A stretch of DNA of 42,758 nucleotides from Deinococcus rhizophilus (GCF_030271215.1 NZ_JASNGB010000002.1:1-42758); one strand, 5' to 3'; shown: positions 16,674 to 28,249, counted from the stretch's first letter. The notes: generated by a model from the letters alone, not told the origin. Translations and numbers: made by a program.

Positions 16674-18383
16674 GTGCTTGGCAACACCTCGGGCCTGCGC
16701 CCGGCGCAACTGAAGTCCCTGAGTAACCTCTACCGCCGCCGCATCGAGCCGGGGCGGGTCGGGTCGCCCGAGCTCGCCCGCAACCTCGCGGAGCTTTCCC
16801 ACGCCATCCGCCGCGAGATCAGCGTGCTGATCGACCGCCGGGGCCGGGTGCTCTCGGTCAGCGTGGCAGACGCGAAGGGCGCCGAACTCCCCGACCTGCG
16901 CCTCGGCGAGAACCGGCTGGCGGGCTTTCACCTCCTGCACACCCACCCGCGCGGCGGGCCGCTGAGCAAGGGCGACCTCTCCACGCTGTTCCTGAAGCGG
17001 CTGGACGCGGTGGCGGCCATCGAGGTCCGCAACGAGGGTCAGCCCGGCCTGGTCCACACCGCGCACCTCACCCCGCCCGGCACGGTCGGCGAGGAGGAGG
17101 ACTGGCGCATCCTCGACCCGGTGCCCAGCTTCCAGATCGACGAGTTCGACCTGGGGGCACAGGTCTCCGCGCTGGAGGAGGAGATCGCCCGCGCTGCCCG
17201 CACCCGCGAGTCGAAGAAGGACCGCGAGCGGGCCATCCTGGTGCAGATCGACCAGGGCGAGTTCGACGCCGAGGAGCGGCTGGACGAACTGTCCGAGCTG
17301 GCCCGCACCGCCGGGGCCGAGGTCGTCCACAGGGAACTCGTCTTCCGCCGTCACCTCAAGGCCGGGACCTTGGTGGGGGCGGGCAAGCTGGAGGAACTCA
17401 CCAGCCGGGCCTATCACCTCGACGCCGACCTCTTGATCTTCGGGCAGGAACTCGGCCCCGCCCAGGCCCGCGAGATCGAGGCGGCGACCGGGCTGAAGAT
17501 TCTGGACCGCACGCAGCTGATTCTGGACATCTTCGCCCTGCACGCGCAGGGGGTCGAGTCGCGGCTGCAGGTCGAACTCGCGCAGCTGCGGTACATGAAG
17601 CCCCGGCTGCTGGGCGCGGGCGCGGCCCTGTCGCGCATCGGCGGCTCGGCGGGCAGCGCGGCGGGCGGCTCGATCGGCACGCGCGGCCCCGGTGAAACCA
17701 AGCTGGAGCTCGACCGCCGCCGGATCAACGACCGCCTCGCCTTCCTGGAAAAGCAACTGGAAGGAGTGGCCGTCCGGCGCGAGGAGCGCCGCAAGACCCG
17801 TTCCCGCAACGACGTGCCTGTCGTGTCCATCGTGGGCTACACCAACGCGGGCAAATCCACGCTGCTGAACGCCTTTACCCACGCCGCCGAGGAACCGCGC
17901 CGGGTGCTGGCCGAGAACAAGCTGTTCGCCACCCTGCGCCCGACGAGTCGCCAGGGCTTTATCGAGGGCATCGGCCCGGTCGTCTTGACCGACACGGTGG
18001 GCTTTATCCGCGACCTGCCGAAAGACCTCGCCCGGGCCTTCCGCGCCACGCTGGAGGAGATCGGGGACGCCGACGTGCTGCTGCATGTGGTGGACGTGGC
18101 GGCGCCGGGGGCCGACACCCGCCTGGACGCGGTGAACCGCATTCTGGAGGACCTCGGCTTCCGCGAGATGCCCACCGTGATCGCCCTGAACAAGGCCGAG
18201 GCCGCCGACCCGGACGTGCTGGAGCGCGAGGTGGAGCGCACGGGCGGCATTCCGGTGAGTGCCCTGAAAGCCCTGGGACTCAATGAGCTCAAGGACGCCG
18301 TCGCGGACGCGGTCGCCGGGGTGCAGCGCCAGGAACTCGCCCTGCGGGAGGAAGCGCGGGAGCGGGCGGCGGAGTACCGGTAG
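16674..18383 (+). CDS. hflX: GTPase HflX
   Basis: HflX is a ribosome-associated GTPase that splits stalled 70S particles under stress. Layout of the 569 residues: an N-terminal extension found in part of the family (about 1-190), the HflX N-domain (ILVQIDQ... to GAALSRIGG, with the Gly-rich IGTRGPGETKLELDRRRI), then the G domain with G1 GYTNAGKST, G3 DTVGFIRDLP and G4 NKAE (NKxD is usual). The C-terminus is Glu/Arg-rich. The start is unsettled. GTG 16674 gives MLGNTSGLRP, but the nearest AAGGA is 20 bases away. An ATA at 16665 (IDKVLGNTSGL) is better spaced, but ATA starts are rare. Confidence 0.95.
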   Translation: MLGNTSGLRPAQLKSLSNLYRRRIEPGRVGSPELARNLAELSHAIRREISVLIDRRGRVLSVSVADAKGAELPDLRLGENRLAGFHLLHTHPRGGPLSKGDLSTLFLKRLDAVAAIEVRNEGQPGLVHTAHLTPPGTVGEEEDWRILDPVPSFQIDEFDLGAQVSALEEEIARAARTRESKKDRERAILVQIDQGEFDAEERLDELSELARTAGAEVVHRELVFRRHLKAGTLVGAGKLEELTSRAYHLDADLLIFGQELGPAQAREIEAATGLKILDRTQLILDIFALHAQGVESRLQVELAQLRYMKPRLLGAGAALSRIGGSAGSAAGGSIGTRGPGETKLELDRRRINDRLAFLEKQLEGVAVRREERRKTRSRNDVPVVSIVGYTNAGKSTLLNAFTHAAEEPRRVLAENKLFATLRPTSRQGFIEGIGPVVLTDTVGFIRDLPKDLARAFRATLEEIGDADVLLHVVDVAAPGADTRLDAVNRILEDLGFREMPTVIALNKAEAADPDVLEREVERTGGIPVSALKALGLNELKDAVADAVAGVQRQELALREEARERAAEYR

Positions 18384-18418
18384 GGCGGTCCGCCGCCCGC
18401 TCTCAGCCGTCAGCAAAA

Positions 18419-18452
18419 CGGGGTCCCCGGCTTCACGGCTGGGGGCCTTCTC
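18419..18452 (+). terminator. Weak hairpin after hflX
   Basis: GGTCCCCGGC can pair, with one bulge, with GGCTGGGGGCC and is followed by TTCTCTT. It is imperfect and lacks a clean T-run. Confidence 0.35.
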
Positions 18453-18548
18453 TTGCTCCGGATGGGGCAACCGGGCGGACCCCCCCATTCCGACGTGACG
18501 GGCGGGTGGACGCGGTCGGCCCTCCCGCGCTTCGACCAGCCTGCGTGG

Positions 18549-18554
18549 CAGACT
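18549..18554 (+). promoter_or_regulatory. Possible -10 element of the EEP gene
   Basis: CAGACT, seven bases before the ATG at 18562; a one-base variant of TAGACT. Confidence 0.35.
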
Positions 18555-18561
18555 CGCGGGC

Positions 18562-19491
18562 ATGGTTCATTCGCGCCTCGCCTGGCTGTACCTGCTGACA
18601 GTCGCGCTGGTCTGGGCACTGGGGGAGTTCGTCGGGGAACGGACGGTGCCCACGCTGCTGCTGGCCTACGCGCCGCCGCTGCTGTGGCTGCTGCCCGCGC
18701 CGCTGGTGCTGGGGTGGACGCTGTGGCGGCGGCGCGGGGTGGCGACCGCACTGGCGGGAACCCTTCTCGCGGCTGGGGGCGCGGGCCTGCTGCACTGGCG
18801 GCCCCAGACGGACGGAGCGCTGCAGGTCATCACCTTCAATGTGGCGCAGGGGCTGCTTGGCTCGCCGGAGGAGATCGCGGCGGCGCTGCGGGCGGCGGAC
18901 GCGGACCTGCTGCTGCTTCAGGAGACGAACTTCGTGCGCCCCGGCTTCCGGGAAACCCTGCTCGCGCGGCTGCCGGGCTACGCGGTGCGGGACGGGTATG
19001 AGGTGACGACCCTCTCGCGGCTGCCGGTGCTGTCGGCCACCAACCACGCCGCGCCGGGCACTCAGCGCACCTTCCTGGAAACGCGGGTGCGCTGGCAGGG
19101 CCGGGAGGTGCGGGTGCTCAACGTGCATCTGGGGACGGTGCTGGTGTCCAGTGCACTGCGCGGCGACTTCGACCGCGTGCGGCAGACGCGGGACGTGCGG
19201 ACGGCGCAGGTGGCGCGGCTCTCGGCCATCGCGGAAGAGGGAGCGGGAACGGAGCCGCTGCTGCTGGGCGGCGACCTGAACACGCCCCCGCGTGGGCTGG
19301 CCTACCGGGAGCTGCGGCGGGCCTCCGGGCCGGACGCCCACAGCCTCGCCGGGCGGGGGCCGGGGTGGACCTTTCCGGGCCTGTTCCTGCGCATCGATCA
19401 CCTGATGGCGCGGGGCCTCACGCCAACGCGGACGCGGGTCTTTCCGGAGTCGGGCAGTGACCACCGGGCGCTGCTGGCCGAGTACCGCTGA
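18562..19491 (+). CDS. Membrane-anchored endonuclease/exonuclease/phosphatase family protein
   Basis: The 309 residues start with three hydrophobic segments (about 7-21, 30-48 and 58-76), followed by an EEP domain facing outward or at the membrane. Catalytic elements: VITFNVAQG, LLLLQETNF (metal Glu), VLNVHLGTV, GGDLNTPPRGLAY (Asp-Asn) and the final GSDHRALLAEYR (Asp-His). EEP enzymes cleave phosphodiester or phosphomonoester bonds in nucleic acids, lipids or inositol phosphates; membrane-anchored versions like this are mostly uncharacterised. The stop codon is the first base-triplet of a hairpin repeat. Confidence 0.85.
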   Translation: MVHSRLAWLYLLTVALVWALGEFVGERTVPTLLLAYAPPLLWLLPAPLVLGWTLWRRRGVATALAGTLLAAGGAGLLHWRPQTDGALQVITFNVAQGLLGSPEEIAAALRAADADLLLLQETNFVRPGFRETLLARLPGYAVRDGYEVTTLSRLPVLSATNHAAPGTQRTFLETRVRWQGREVRVLNVHLGTVLVSSALRGDFDRVRQTRDVRTAQVARLSAIAEEGAGTEPLLLGGDLNTPPRGLAYRELRRASGPDAHSLAGRGPGWTFPGLFLRIDHLMARGLTPTRTRVFPESGSDHRALLAEYR

Positions 19492-19549
19492 TATGGATTC
19501 CGATTGAATGGTTGCAACAACTGTTCAATCCGAGCAGAGCGAGCAGGAA
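19488..19549 (+). repeat. Palindromic repeat (copy B of the family at 11583-11720)
   Basis: CTGATATGGATTC opens the repeat at the stop codon of the EEP gene. GATTGAA (19502-19508) pairs with TTCAATC (19524-19530) and GTTG (19511-19514) with CAAC (19518-19521). The right flank is CCGAGCAGAGCGAGCAGG. Flanks match copy A while the stem bases differ yet remain paired. No matching far terminal repeat is seen, so this may be a half element. It may also serve as a terminator. Confidence 0.6.
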
Positions 19550-19840
19550 ACAGCGGTTGCCGGGAGAGGGGCGCCTTGTCCCCGCCTCTTTGGAGAACTT
19601 GAAGGCAGGTTCCGGGTGGGTCTGGGAAACGCATTAAGTCCCCCCGGCCCTTTGTGAGAGGTTGTTCGTGGCCACGGCGAGCACAATGCCCGAGGGTCTT
19701 TTGCTCGGTAGGCCGGGCGGGACGCCGCGCTTTTCCTGTCTGCGGGAGTGCCGCCGGGGTACTTCCAGGACGCCGACTCGTGGCCCTCTGGGTCATCTGG
19801 AAAGGTTCCGGCCCCGCTTCCGGGAGCAGAGGGAGGATGC
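19492..19840. other. Intergenic region before the GH1-RmlD gene
   Basis: 349 bases without a credible gene. The first 58 are repeat copy B. The rest contains a weak hairpin (CGAGCA near 19676 with TGCTCG near 19705) and no TAnnnT element properly placed for the next start, so the downstream gene may have a long leader. An open frame starting at 19748 is only an upstream extension of the fusion gene. Confidence 0.5.
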
Positions 19841-22012
19841 ATGCACAACCTGGAACTGTGGGCGGGGGTCGAACCGACCGTCAGCCGCGTGGGAAATGAT
19901 TACCTCGACCAGAATGTTCTGACGGGCTTCGACCACCGCCTGAGCGATCTCGACCGCCTGGCGGACCTCGGCATCACGGCGCTGCGCTTTCCGCTGCTGT
20001 GGGAGCGTACGGCCCCGCACGGCCCGGCTCAGGCCGACTGGCGCTGGGCCGACACCCGGCTCGCACGGCTGGCAGAGCGGGGCGTCGAACCTATCGTGGG
20101 GCTGGTTCACCACGGCAGCGGACCGCGCCACACCCACCTGCTGGACCCCGGCTTCGTGGACGGGGTGCGGGCCTACGCGCGGGCGGTGGCCCAGCGGTAT
20201 CCGCACCTCGGCGCCTACACGCCGGTCAACGAACCGCTGACCACGGCCCGCTTCTCGGCGCTGTACGGCCACTGGTATCCGCACGCGCGGGATGAGCGCT
20301 CCTTCTGGACGGCCCTCTTTCACCAGCTTCAGGCGACGGTGCTGGCGATGCGCGAGATCCGGGCGGTGAATCCGGCGGCCCGCTTGATCCAGACCGAGGA
20401 CCTGGGCCGGACCTACAGCACCCCCCGGATGCGCTACCAGGCCAGCTTCGAGAACGAGCGGCGCTGGCTGAGCCTCGACCTGCTGCTGGGCCGGGTGGAC
20501 GAGGGGCACCCGATGTGGGAGTACCTGCGCTGGATCGGCGCCCCCGAGCACGAGGTCCGCTGGTTCGCCGAGAATCCCTGCCCGCCCGACGTGCTGGGCC
20601 TGAACGTGTACGTGACCAGCGAGCGCTTTCTCGACGAGCGGCTGAGCCGCTACCCGGCCCATACCCACGGCGGCAACGGGCGCGACCGCTACGCCGACGT
20701 GGAGGCCGTGCGGGTGCGCGGCGAGGGGGTCGGTGGGCCCGGCGACCGCCTGCGCGAGGCCCACGCCCGCTACGGCCTGCCGCTGGCCGTCACCGAAGTC
20801 CACCTGGGCTGCACCCGCGAGGAGCAACTGCGCTGGCTGGCGGGCGCGTGGCAGGCCGCGCAGGAGGTGCGTGCCGAGGGAGCGGACGTGCGGGCGATCA
20901 CCGTCTGGGCGGCGATGGGAGCCTGGGAATGGGACAGCCTGCTGACCCGCCGCGACGGGCACTACGAGAGCGGCCTGTGGGACATCCGCGCTCCCGAGCC
21001 GCGCCCCACCGCGCTGGTGACCCTGGCCCGCGAACTGGCGACGGGGCAGACGCCCTCGCACCCGGTCCTCGCCGGGCCGGGGTGGTGGGAGCGGCCCGAG
21101 CGCCTCACCTTCCCGCCTGACGGCCGGGTGCGGGCGGCGGACCCTGCCGGGGCGCCGATCCTGATCACCGGGGCGACGGGCACGCTGGGGCAGGCGCTGG
21201 CCCGCGAGTGCGAGGGGCGCGGCCTTCCCTACCGGCTGCTGCGGCGGCAGGACTGCGATATCGCGGACGCGGATTCGGTGGCGCGGGCACTCGCAGAGCA
21301 TCAGCCGTGGGCCGTATTGAACGCGGCCGGGTACGTGCGGGTGGACGACGCCGAGCGTGATCCCCGCAACGACCGCGAGAACGTGGACGGCCCGCGCCTG
21401 CTGGCCGAAGCCTGCGCCGGGGCCGGGGTGCGGCTGGTGACCTTTTCCTCCGACCTCGTGTTCGACGGCCGCAAGGGAATCTCCTACGTGGAATCCGATC
21501 AACCCAACCCGCTGAACGCCTACGGCCGCAGCAAACGCGCCGCCGAAGACGCGGTGCTGGGGGCGCTGCCGGAAGCCCTGGTCATCCGCACCAGCGCCTT
21601 TTTCGGGCCGTGGGACTCCCACAACTTCGCCGCGCACGTGGTCCGCGAACTGGGGGCCGGGCGGGTGCTACGGGCCGCCGCCGATCAGGTCGTCTCGCCC
21701 ACCTACGTGCCCGACCTGACGCGGGCGGTGCTCGACCTGTTGATCGACGGCGAGCGCGGCGTGTGGCACCTCGCCAACCCCGGCGCCGTGAGCTGGGCCG
21801 ACTTCGCCCGCAGGGTGGCGGACGTGACCGGGCTGGACGCAGAACTGGTGCGGGGGGTCCCCACCGCCGAACTGGGTCTGCCCGCCGCCCGCCCCGCCTT
21901 CAGCGCCCTGGACAGCGAGCGCGGCGAGGTGATGCCGAGCTTCGTGGACGCCCTGGAACGCTGGGCCCAGCACGCCGAGTTGCCCGAGCGGGCGGAACTG
22001 GCGGCGGACTGA
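19841..22012 (+). CDS. Fusion: glycoside hydrolase family 1-like + dTDP-4-dehydrorhamnose reductase (RmlD)-like
   Basis: Two enzymes in one 723-residue chain. Residues about 1-420 are a GH1 beta-barrel: LWAGVEPTVSRVGNDYLDQ, ALRFPLLWERTAP, the acid/base Glu in TPVNEPLTTARF, VLGLNVYVTSER, and a nucleophile candidate in LAVTEVHLG (classical GH1 has TENG). Residues about 445-720 are an RmlD-type NAD(P)-dependent SDR: ITGATGTLGQALARE (Rossmann loop), NAAGYVRVDDAERDP, FSSDLVFDG, the catalytic YGRSKRAAED (YxxxK) and VVSPTYVPDLTRAV. A link to a cell-surface or storage deoxysugar is plausible, but the substrates are unknown. ATG 19841 has GGGAGG four bases upstream, close but usable; the in-frame ATG at 19748 lacks any signal. 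Confidence 0.85.
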   Translation: MHNLELWAGVEPTVSRVGNDYLDQNVLTGFDHRLSDLDRLADLGITALRFPLLWERTAPHGPAQADWRWADTRLARLAERGVEPIVGLVHHGSGPRHTHLLDPGFVDGVRAYARAVAQRYPHLGAYTPVNEPLTTARFSALYGHWYPHARDERSFWTALFHQLQATVLAMREIRAVNPAARLIQTEDLGRTYSTPRMRYQASFENERRWLSLDLLLGRVDEGHPMWEYLRWIGAPEHEVRWFAENPCPPDVLGLNVYVTSERFLDERLSRYPAHTHGGNGRDRYADVEAVRVRGEGVGGPGDRLREAHARYGLPLAVTEVHLGCTREEQLRWLAGAWQAAQEVRAEGADVRAITVWAAMGAWEWDSLLTRRDGHYESGLWDIRAPEPRPTALVTLARELATGQTPSHPVLAGPGWWERPERLTFPPDGRVRAADPAGAPILITGATGTLGQALARECEGRGLPYRLLRRQDCDIADADSVARALAEHQPWAVLNAAGYVRVDDAERDPRNDRENVDGPRLLAEACAGAGVRLVTFSSDLVFDGRKGISYVESDQPNPLNAYGRSKRAAEDAVLGALPEALVIRTSAFFGPWDSHNFAAHVVRELGAGRVLRAAADQVVSPTYVPDLTRAVLDLLIDGERGVWHLANPGAVSWADFARRVADVTGLDAELVRGVPTAELGLPAARPAFSALDSERGEVMPSFVDALERWAQHAELPERAELAAD

Positions 22013-22061
22013 ATCTCCCCACGGTTGACGGGTGGATGAGGGCGGAACGTGCGAACGTTCA

Positions 22062-22080
22062 GGGCGCGTCGGGGCGCCCT
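22062..22080. repeat. Inverted repeat upstream of ssrA
   Basis: GGGCGC at 22062-22067 pairs with GCGCCC at 22074-22079, just before the ssrA -10 element. It could terminate the GH1-RmlD transcript or act as a regulatory site; no T-run follows. Confidence 0.3.
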
Positions 22081-22084
22081 CTGC

Positions 22085-22090
22085 TACACT
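22085..22090 (+). promoter_or_regulatory. -10 element of ssrA
   Basis: TACACT, 30 bases before the mature tmRNA 5' end, fitting a short leader removed by RNase P. Confidence 0.5.
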
Positions 22091-22116
22091 CTTGTTCGCC
22101 GGTCCATCCGGCGACG

Positions 22117-22470
<354 letters not shown>

Positions 22471-22473
22471 GAG

Positions 22474-22500
22474 CCCCGCCCCCCCACGGCGGGGTTTTTT
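22474..22500 (+). terminator. Rho-independent terminator of ssrA
   Basis: CCCCGCC pairs with GGCGGGG and TTTTTT follows at 22495-22500. Confidence 0.9.
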
Positions 22501-22501
22501 C

Positions 22502-22507
22502 TATACT
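22502..22507 (+). promoter_or_regulatory. -10 element of tRNA-Leu
   Basis: TATACT directly after the ssrA terminator, 19 bases before the mature tRNA. Any -35 would lie inside that terminator and is not recognisable. Confidence 0.45.
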
Positions 22508-22526
22508 GCCGGGGCGCGTGCCCCGT

Positions 22527-22612
22527 GCCGGGATGGCGGAATCGGTAGACGCATCCGACTTAAAATCGGCCGCTCGTAGAGCTTGCGGGTTCAAGTCCCG
22601 TTCCCGGCACCA
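22527..22612 (+). tRNA. tRNA-Leu(UAA)
   Basis: An 86-base class II tRNA with encoded CCA. The acceptor GCCGGGA pairs with TCCCGGC, the anticodon stem CCGAC/GTCGG-type arm encloses the loop with anticodon TAA, and a long variable arm and GGTTCAAGTCC T-arm are present. It reads UUA and UUG codons, which are rare in this GC-rich genome. Confidence 0.95.
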
Positions 22613-22618
22613 GGAGAA

Positions 22619-22643
22619 AACCCCGCGCTGGGCGGGGCTTTTT
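22619..22643 (+). terminator. Rho-independent terminator of tRNA-Leu
   Basis: CCCCGC (22621-22626) pairs with GCGGGG (22632-22637) and TTTTT follows at 22639-22643. It also faces the end of the convergent 82-residue gene. Confidence 0.8.
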
Positions 22644-22657
22644 CATGGCTTGGGCGA

Positions 22658-22906
22658 TCACTCCACGTCGAAGGCGAGCACACCCGCCTCGGACGTGATC
22701 CGGAAGCGCAGGCGCAGGCTGTCGATCACGCGGCGCTGCTCGTCGGTGCCCCCCTTGATGCCGTGGGGCACCTCGTCTTGGACATGGGGAAACTGCACGC
22801 CCTCGACCTCCACGCCGGGGGTGCCGTCGGGCAGGGCGACGAAGCGGGCGGGCACGCTGCCGCCGGGCAGCACCATCGTGAAGTCCTGGTTCTGAGCCTG
22901 GGTCAT
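22658..22906 (-). CDS. Hypothetical protein, 82 residues
   Basis: A small soluble protein I do not recognise. It reads FTMVLPGGSVPARFVALPDG and EVEGVQFPHVQDEVPHGIKG, then DEQRRVIDSLRLRFRITSEA and a final strand LAFDVE, so probably a mixed alpha/beta fold without membrane segments. The ATG at 22906 is supported by TACGGT six bases upstream; a longer open frame runs into zapE. It follows the zapE operon on the same strand but appears to have its own promoter. Confidence 0.7.
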   Translation of the reverse strand: MTQAQNQDFTMVLPGGSVPARFVALPDGTPGVEVEGVQFPHVQDEVPHGIKGGTDEQRRVIDSLRLRFRITSEAGVLAFDVE

Positions 22907-22912
22907 GCCCCG

Positions 22913-22918
22913 ACCGTA
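22913..22918 (-). promoter_or_regulatory. -10 element of the 82-residue gene (leaderless)
   Basis: TACGGT, six bases before the ATG at 22906. Confidence 0.5.
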
Positions 22919-22952
22919 GCGGGTCAGGCCACGGGGAGGGGTGAGGCGGCCT

Positions 22953-23965
<1,013 letters not shown>

Positions 23966-23969
<4 letters not shown>

Positions 23970-24925
23970 GGCTGGGGGTTCCTTGTGGCGAAGCGGTCGG
24001 TCGCCTCGCGGACGGCGGCAACCATCTGCGGCCCGCCGTGGCCCTCTTCCGCGACCAGTACAAATTCGCTGCCCGGCCAGGCCCGGTGCAGGTCCCAGGC
24101 GAAGCGGGTTGGCCCGCTCACGTCGTAGCGTCCGTGAATCAGGACGGCGGGCAGGTGCGCCACCCGCGCCATTCCCGCAAGCGCCGAGCCGTCGGGCCAG
24201 AAGCCGCCGTGCCGCCAGTAGTGGGCGACGAGCGTGGCGAAATTCTGCCGGGACTCGGGCGACTCCTGACTGAGGGTGTGGCCGGGCTGAAAGCCGGGGT
24301 CGAGCGTGATGTGGGTATCTTCCCAGCGGCACCACGCTTCAGCAGCGGCCTCCCGGACGGCGGGGTCGGGGTCGGTGAGCCGCTCAAGGTAGGCGTCCAC
24401 AATCCTCTGGCCGGGCCGCGCCCCGCTCGCCCGCGCGAACTCGTCCCACGCCTGCGGAAACAGCACGCCGACCGTCTCGGTGATCCAGGTGACGTAGAGA
24501 GGGTCGGTGGGCGTGACCGCCATCAACACGAGTTCGCTCACCCGCCCCGGGTGCGCCTGCGCGTAGGCGAGCGCCAAGGCTGTGCCCCACGACACCCCAT
24601 GCAGCAACCACCGTTCGATGCCGAGATGCTCACGCAGCAGTTCCATGTCCGCGATCAGCCTCGGGGTGGTGTTGAGCGCGAGCCGGTCGAGGTCGTGCGT
24701 CGCCAGCGGCAGGCTGCGGCCACACCCGCGCTGCTCGAAACCCACGATCAGATACCGCTCGGGGTCGAAGCGGCGGCGGTAGCCCACGCCCATGCCCCCA
24801 CCGGGACCGCCGTGTAAGAAGACGGCGGGCTTGCCCTGCGGGTTCCCCGACGTTTCCCAGTAGACGCCCTGCCCCTCTCCCACCGGAAGGATGCCGGACG
24901 CGTGCGGCTCCAGCGACGGAAACAT
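23966..24925 (-). CDS. pip: Proline iminopeptidase
   Basis: An alpha/beta hydrolase (S33) that removes N-terminal proline from peptides in the cytoplasm. The 319 residues contain the oxyanion signature FLHGGPGGGMGVG, EQRGCGRSLPLATHDL, the nucleophile elbow LHGVSWGTALALAYAQ (Ser), the acid in LIHGRYDVSGPT (Asp) and the base in VAEEGHGG (His). Cap-domain segments (RWEDTHITL) match the family. Its ATG directly follows the TAG stop of the S4 gene (TAG then ATG) and its stop overlaps zapE, so it is the middle gene of the operon. The link to RNA binding and ZapE is unexplained. Confidence 0.92.
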
Positions 24926-25624
<699 letters not shown>

Positions 25625-25631
25625 GGGGGGG

Positions 25632-25637
25632 AGGATA
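25632..25637 (-). promoter_or_regulatory. -10 element of the S4-pip-zapE operon (leaderless)
   Basis: TATCCT, seven bases before the ATG at 25624. Confidence 0.55.
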
Positions 25638-25657
25638 GCGCCCCCGGCCCCCACGGG

Positions 25658-25663
25658 TAGACT
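25658..25663 (+). promoter_or_regulatory. -10 element of the 157-residue gene (leaderless)
   Basis: TAGACT, six bases before the ATG at 25670; divergent from the S4 operon promoter 20 bases away. Confidence 0.6.
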
Positions 25664-25669
25664 GCCGCC

Positions 25670-26143
25670 ATGAACGTTCTCGAACCGCTCGGCCTGCCCG
25701 GTGCCCCGCTGGAAACCCACCGCGAGCTGATGGGTCTGCTCGGCGAGGCCGGGAGCCGGTGGGGCGCGGGCGGCCCCGCCACCCTGTACCTGATCGCCGA
25801 CTGGCAGGGGGTGCGGGACGCCTCGCGCTACGCGGCGGTCCTCACGCGCGGGGAGGAGGCTGTGGTGACGGCGCCCGCCTACGGGCCGGGCTACGGCCCA
25901 GCGGGAGCAGAAGCACTCGCCGAACTCGTGGGGTGGACGCAGGCGCAGGGCTGGCCCGTGCGCGAGACGGTGCTGAACCCCTCGGATTTCGTGCGCGTGC
26001 TCGCCGAACCCGACGCCGGGGAGATCGCCCGCCTGATCGCCGCGAGCAACCCCAGCGACCCGCGCATCTACACCGCGCTGCCCAGGCCCCAGCCCGGGGA
26101 GTGGCCGGGCGACGAGAACCCCGTCACGGCCACGCGGGGCTGA
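25670..26143 (+). CDS. Hypothetical protein, 157 residues
   Basis: I do not recognise this protein. It has a compact alpha/beta pattern: TLYLIADWQGVRDASRYAAV, EEAVVTAPAYGPGYGPAG, a helix AEALAELVGWTQAQG, VRETVLNPSDFVRVLAEP and a Pro-rich end. There is no signal peptide, membrane segment or known motif. Its coding looks genuine: strong third-position GC, a leaderless start and no overlap with another gene. It is divergent from the S4 operon. Confidence 0.7.
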   Translation: MNVLEPLGLPGAPLETHRELMGLLGEAGSRWGAGGPATLYLIADWQGVRDASRYAAVLTRGEEAVVTAPAYGPGYGPAGAEALAELVGWTQAQGWPVRETVLNPSDFVRVLAEPDAGEIARLIAASNPSDPRIYTALPRPQPGEWPGDENPVTATRG

Positions 26144-26280
26144 GAGTCACACGGGACTACGGGAGAGTCATGGGGTTTCCGGAGAATCCGTGCCAGCCCC
26201 TGCGCTGCGGTGCTTCCACTCCTCTCCGTCACTGTTTTTGCTTCTTCTCCAGTCGGGTTTCCCGTCCTTCTGTGACTGCT

Positions 26281-26298
26281 CGACCGGAATTCGTATCA
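26281..26298 (-). repeat. Diverged fragment of the hairpin-repeat family
   Basis: Read on the minus strand, TGATACGAATTCCGGTCG matches the left flank of the repeat at 19488 in 14 of 18 positions. The adjoining sequence (26226-26280) is only loosely similar and has no strong hairpin. It lies just before the rlmB promoter in a 163-base gap that holds nothing else I can identify. Confidence 0.3.
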
Positions 26299-26306
26299 CC
26301 CGCCGC

Positions 26307-26312
26307 TAGACT
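26307..26312 (+). promoter_or_regulatory. -10 element of rlmB-galM (leaderless)
   Basis: TAGACT, six bases before the ATG at 26319. Confidence 0.6.
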
Positions 26313-26318
26313 GCCCCC

Positions 26319-27934
<1,616 letters not shown>

Positions 27935-27937
<3 letters not shown>

Positions 27938-28008
27938 GGGGCTTGTGGCTTGTGGAGAAAAGCAAAAGAGGGAAGGTGGGAGACGTTATTCACGCCTCCC
28001 ACCTTCTT
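27935..28008. terminator. Bidirectional terminator repeat, copy B
   Basis: It starts at the TAG stop of the mutarotase gene (TAGGGGGCTTGT), runs through TTGTGGAGAAAAG and ends in a 10-bp hairpin, AAGGTGGGAG (27973-27982) with CTCCCACCTT (27996-28005), between convergent genes. It closely resembles the cassette at 12438-12512. Confidence 0.7.
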
Positions 28009-28021
28009 TGCGGGCCGTGCC

Positions 28022-28237
28022 CTACGCCGCGGTCGCCAGCAAGGCCCCCGCCCGGTCCCGCAGTTCGAAGCCGGGGCGCTCGCGGGCCGCGAGCCAGCGC
28101 AATGCACCGAGGAAGTCGTCGGTCTCGTGGACGACCTCGGCCCCGGCGGGGCCCGGCCACACCACCCGGTAGGCGTGGGGCTGGGTGGGCGGCGTCCAGC
28201 GTTCGCCGCCGTCTTCCTTGACAAAGGCGCGTGACAT
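28022..28237 (-). CDS. Hypothetical protein, 71 residues
   Basis: A small soluble protein starting MSRAFVKEDGGERW, with PHAYRVVWPGPAGAEVVHET, DDFLGALRWLAARERPG and a C-terminal strand-helix. I recall the MSRAFVKED start in several unrelated conserved small proteins, but I cannot name a function. CAGACT lies six bases before the ATG. It ends opposite the mutarotase gene at the terminator repeat, a normal position for a real gene. Confidence 0.6.
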   Translation of the reverse strand: MSRAFVKEDGGERWTPPTQPHAYRVVWPGPAGAEVVHETDDFLGALRWLAARERPGFELRDRAGALLATAA

Positions 28238-28243
28238 GGGACC

Positions 28244-28249
28244 AGTCTG
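28244..28249 (-). promoter_or_regulatory. Possible -10 element of the 71-residue gene
   Basis: CAGACT, six bases before the ATG at 28237; a variant of TAGACT. Confidence 0.35.

Noticed and set aside
16434..18563. A 709-codon open frame on the minus strand opposite hflX
   Set aside because: Shadow of hflX produced by GC-rich codons; composition is unnatural and no start signal is present.
19793..21637. A 614-codon open frame opposite the GH1-RmlD gene
   Set aside because: Shadow frame; the plus strand carries complete GH1 and RmlD motifs.
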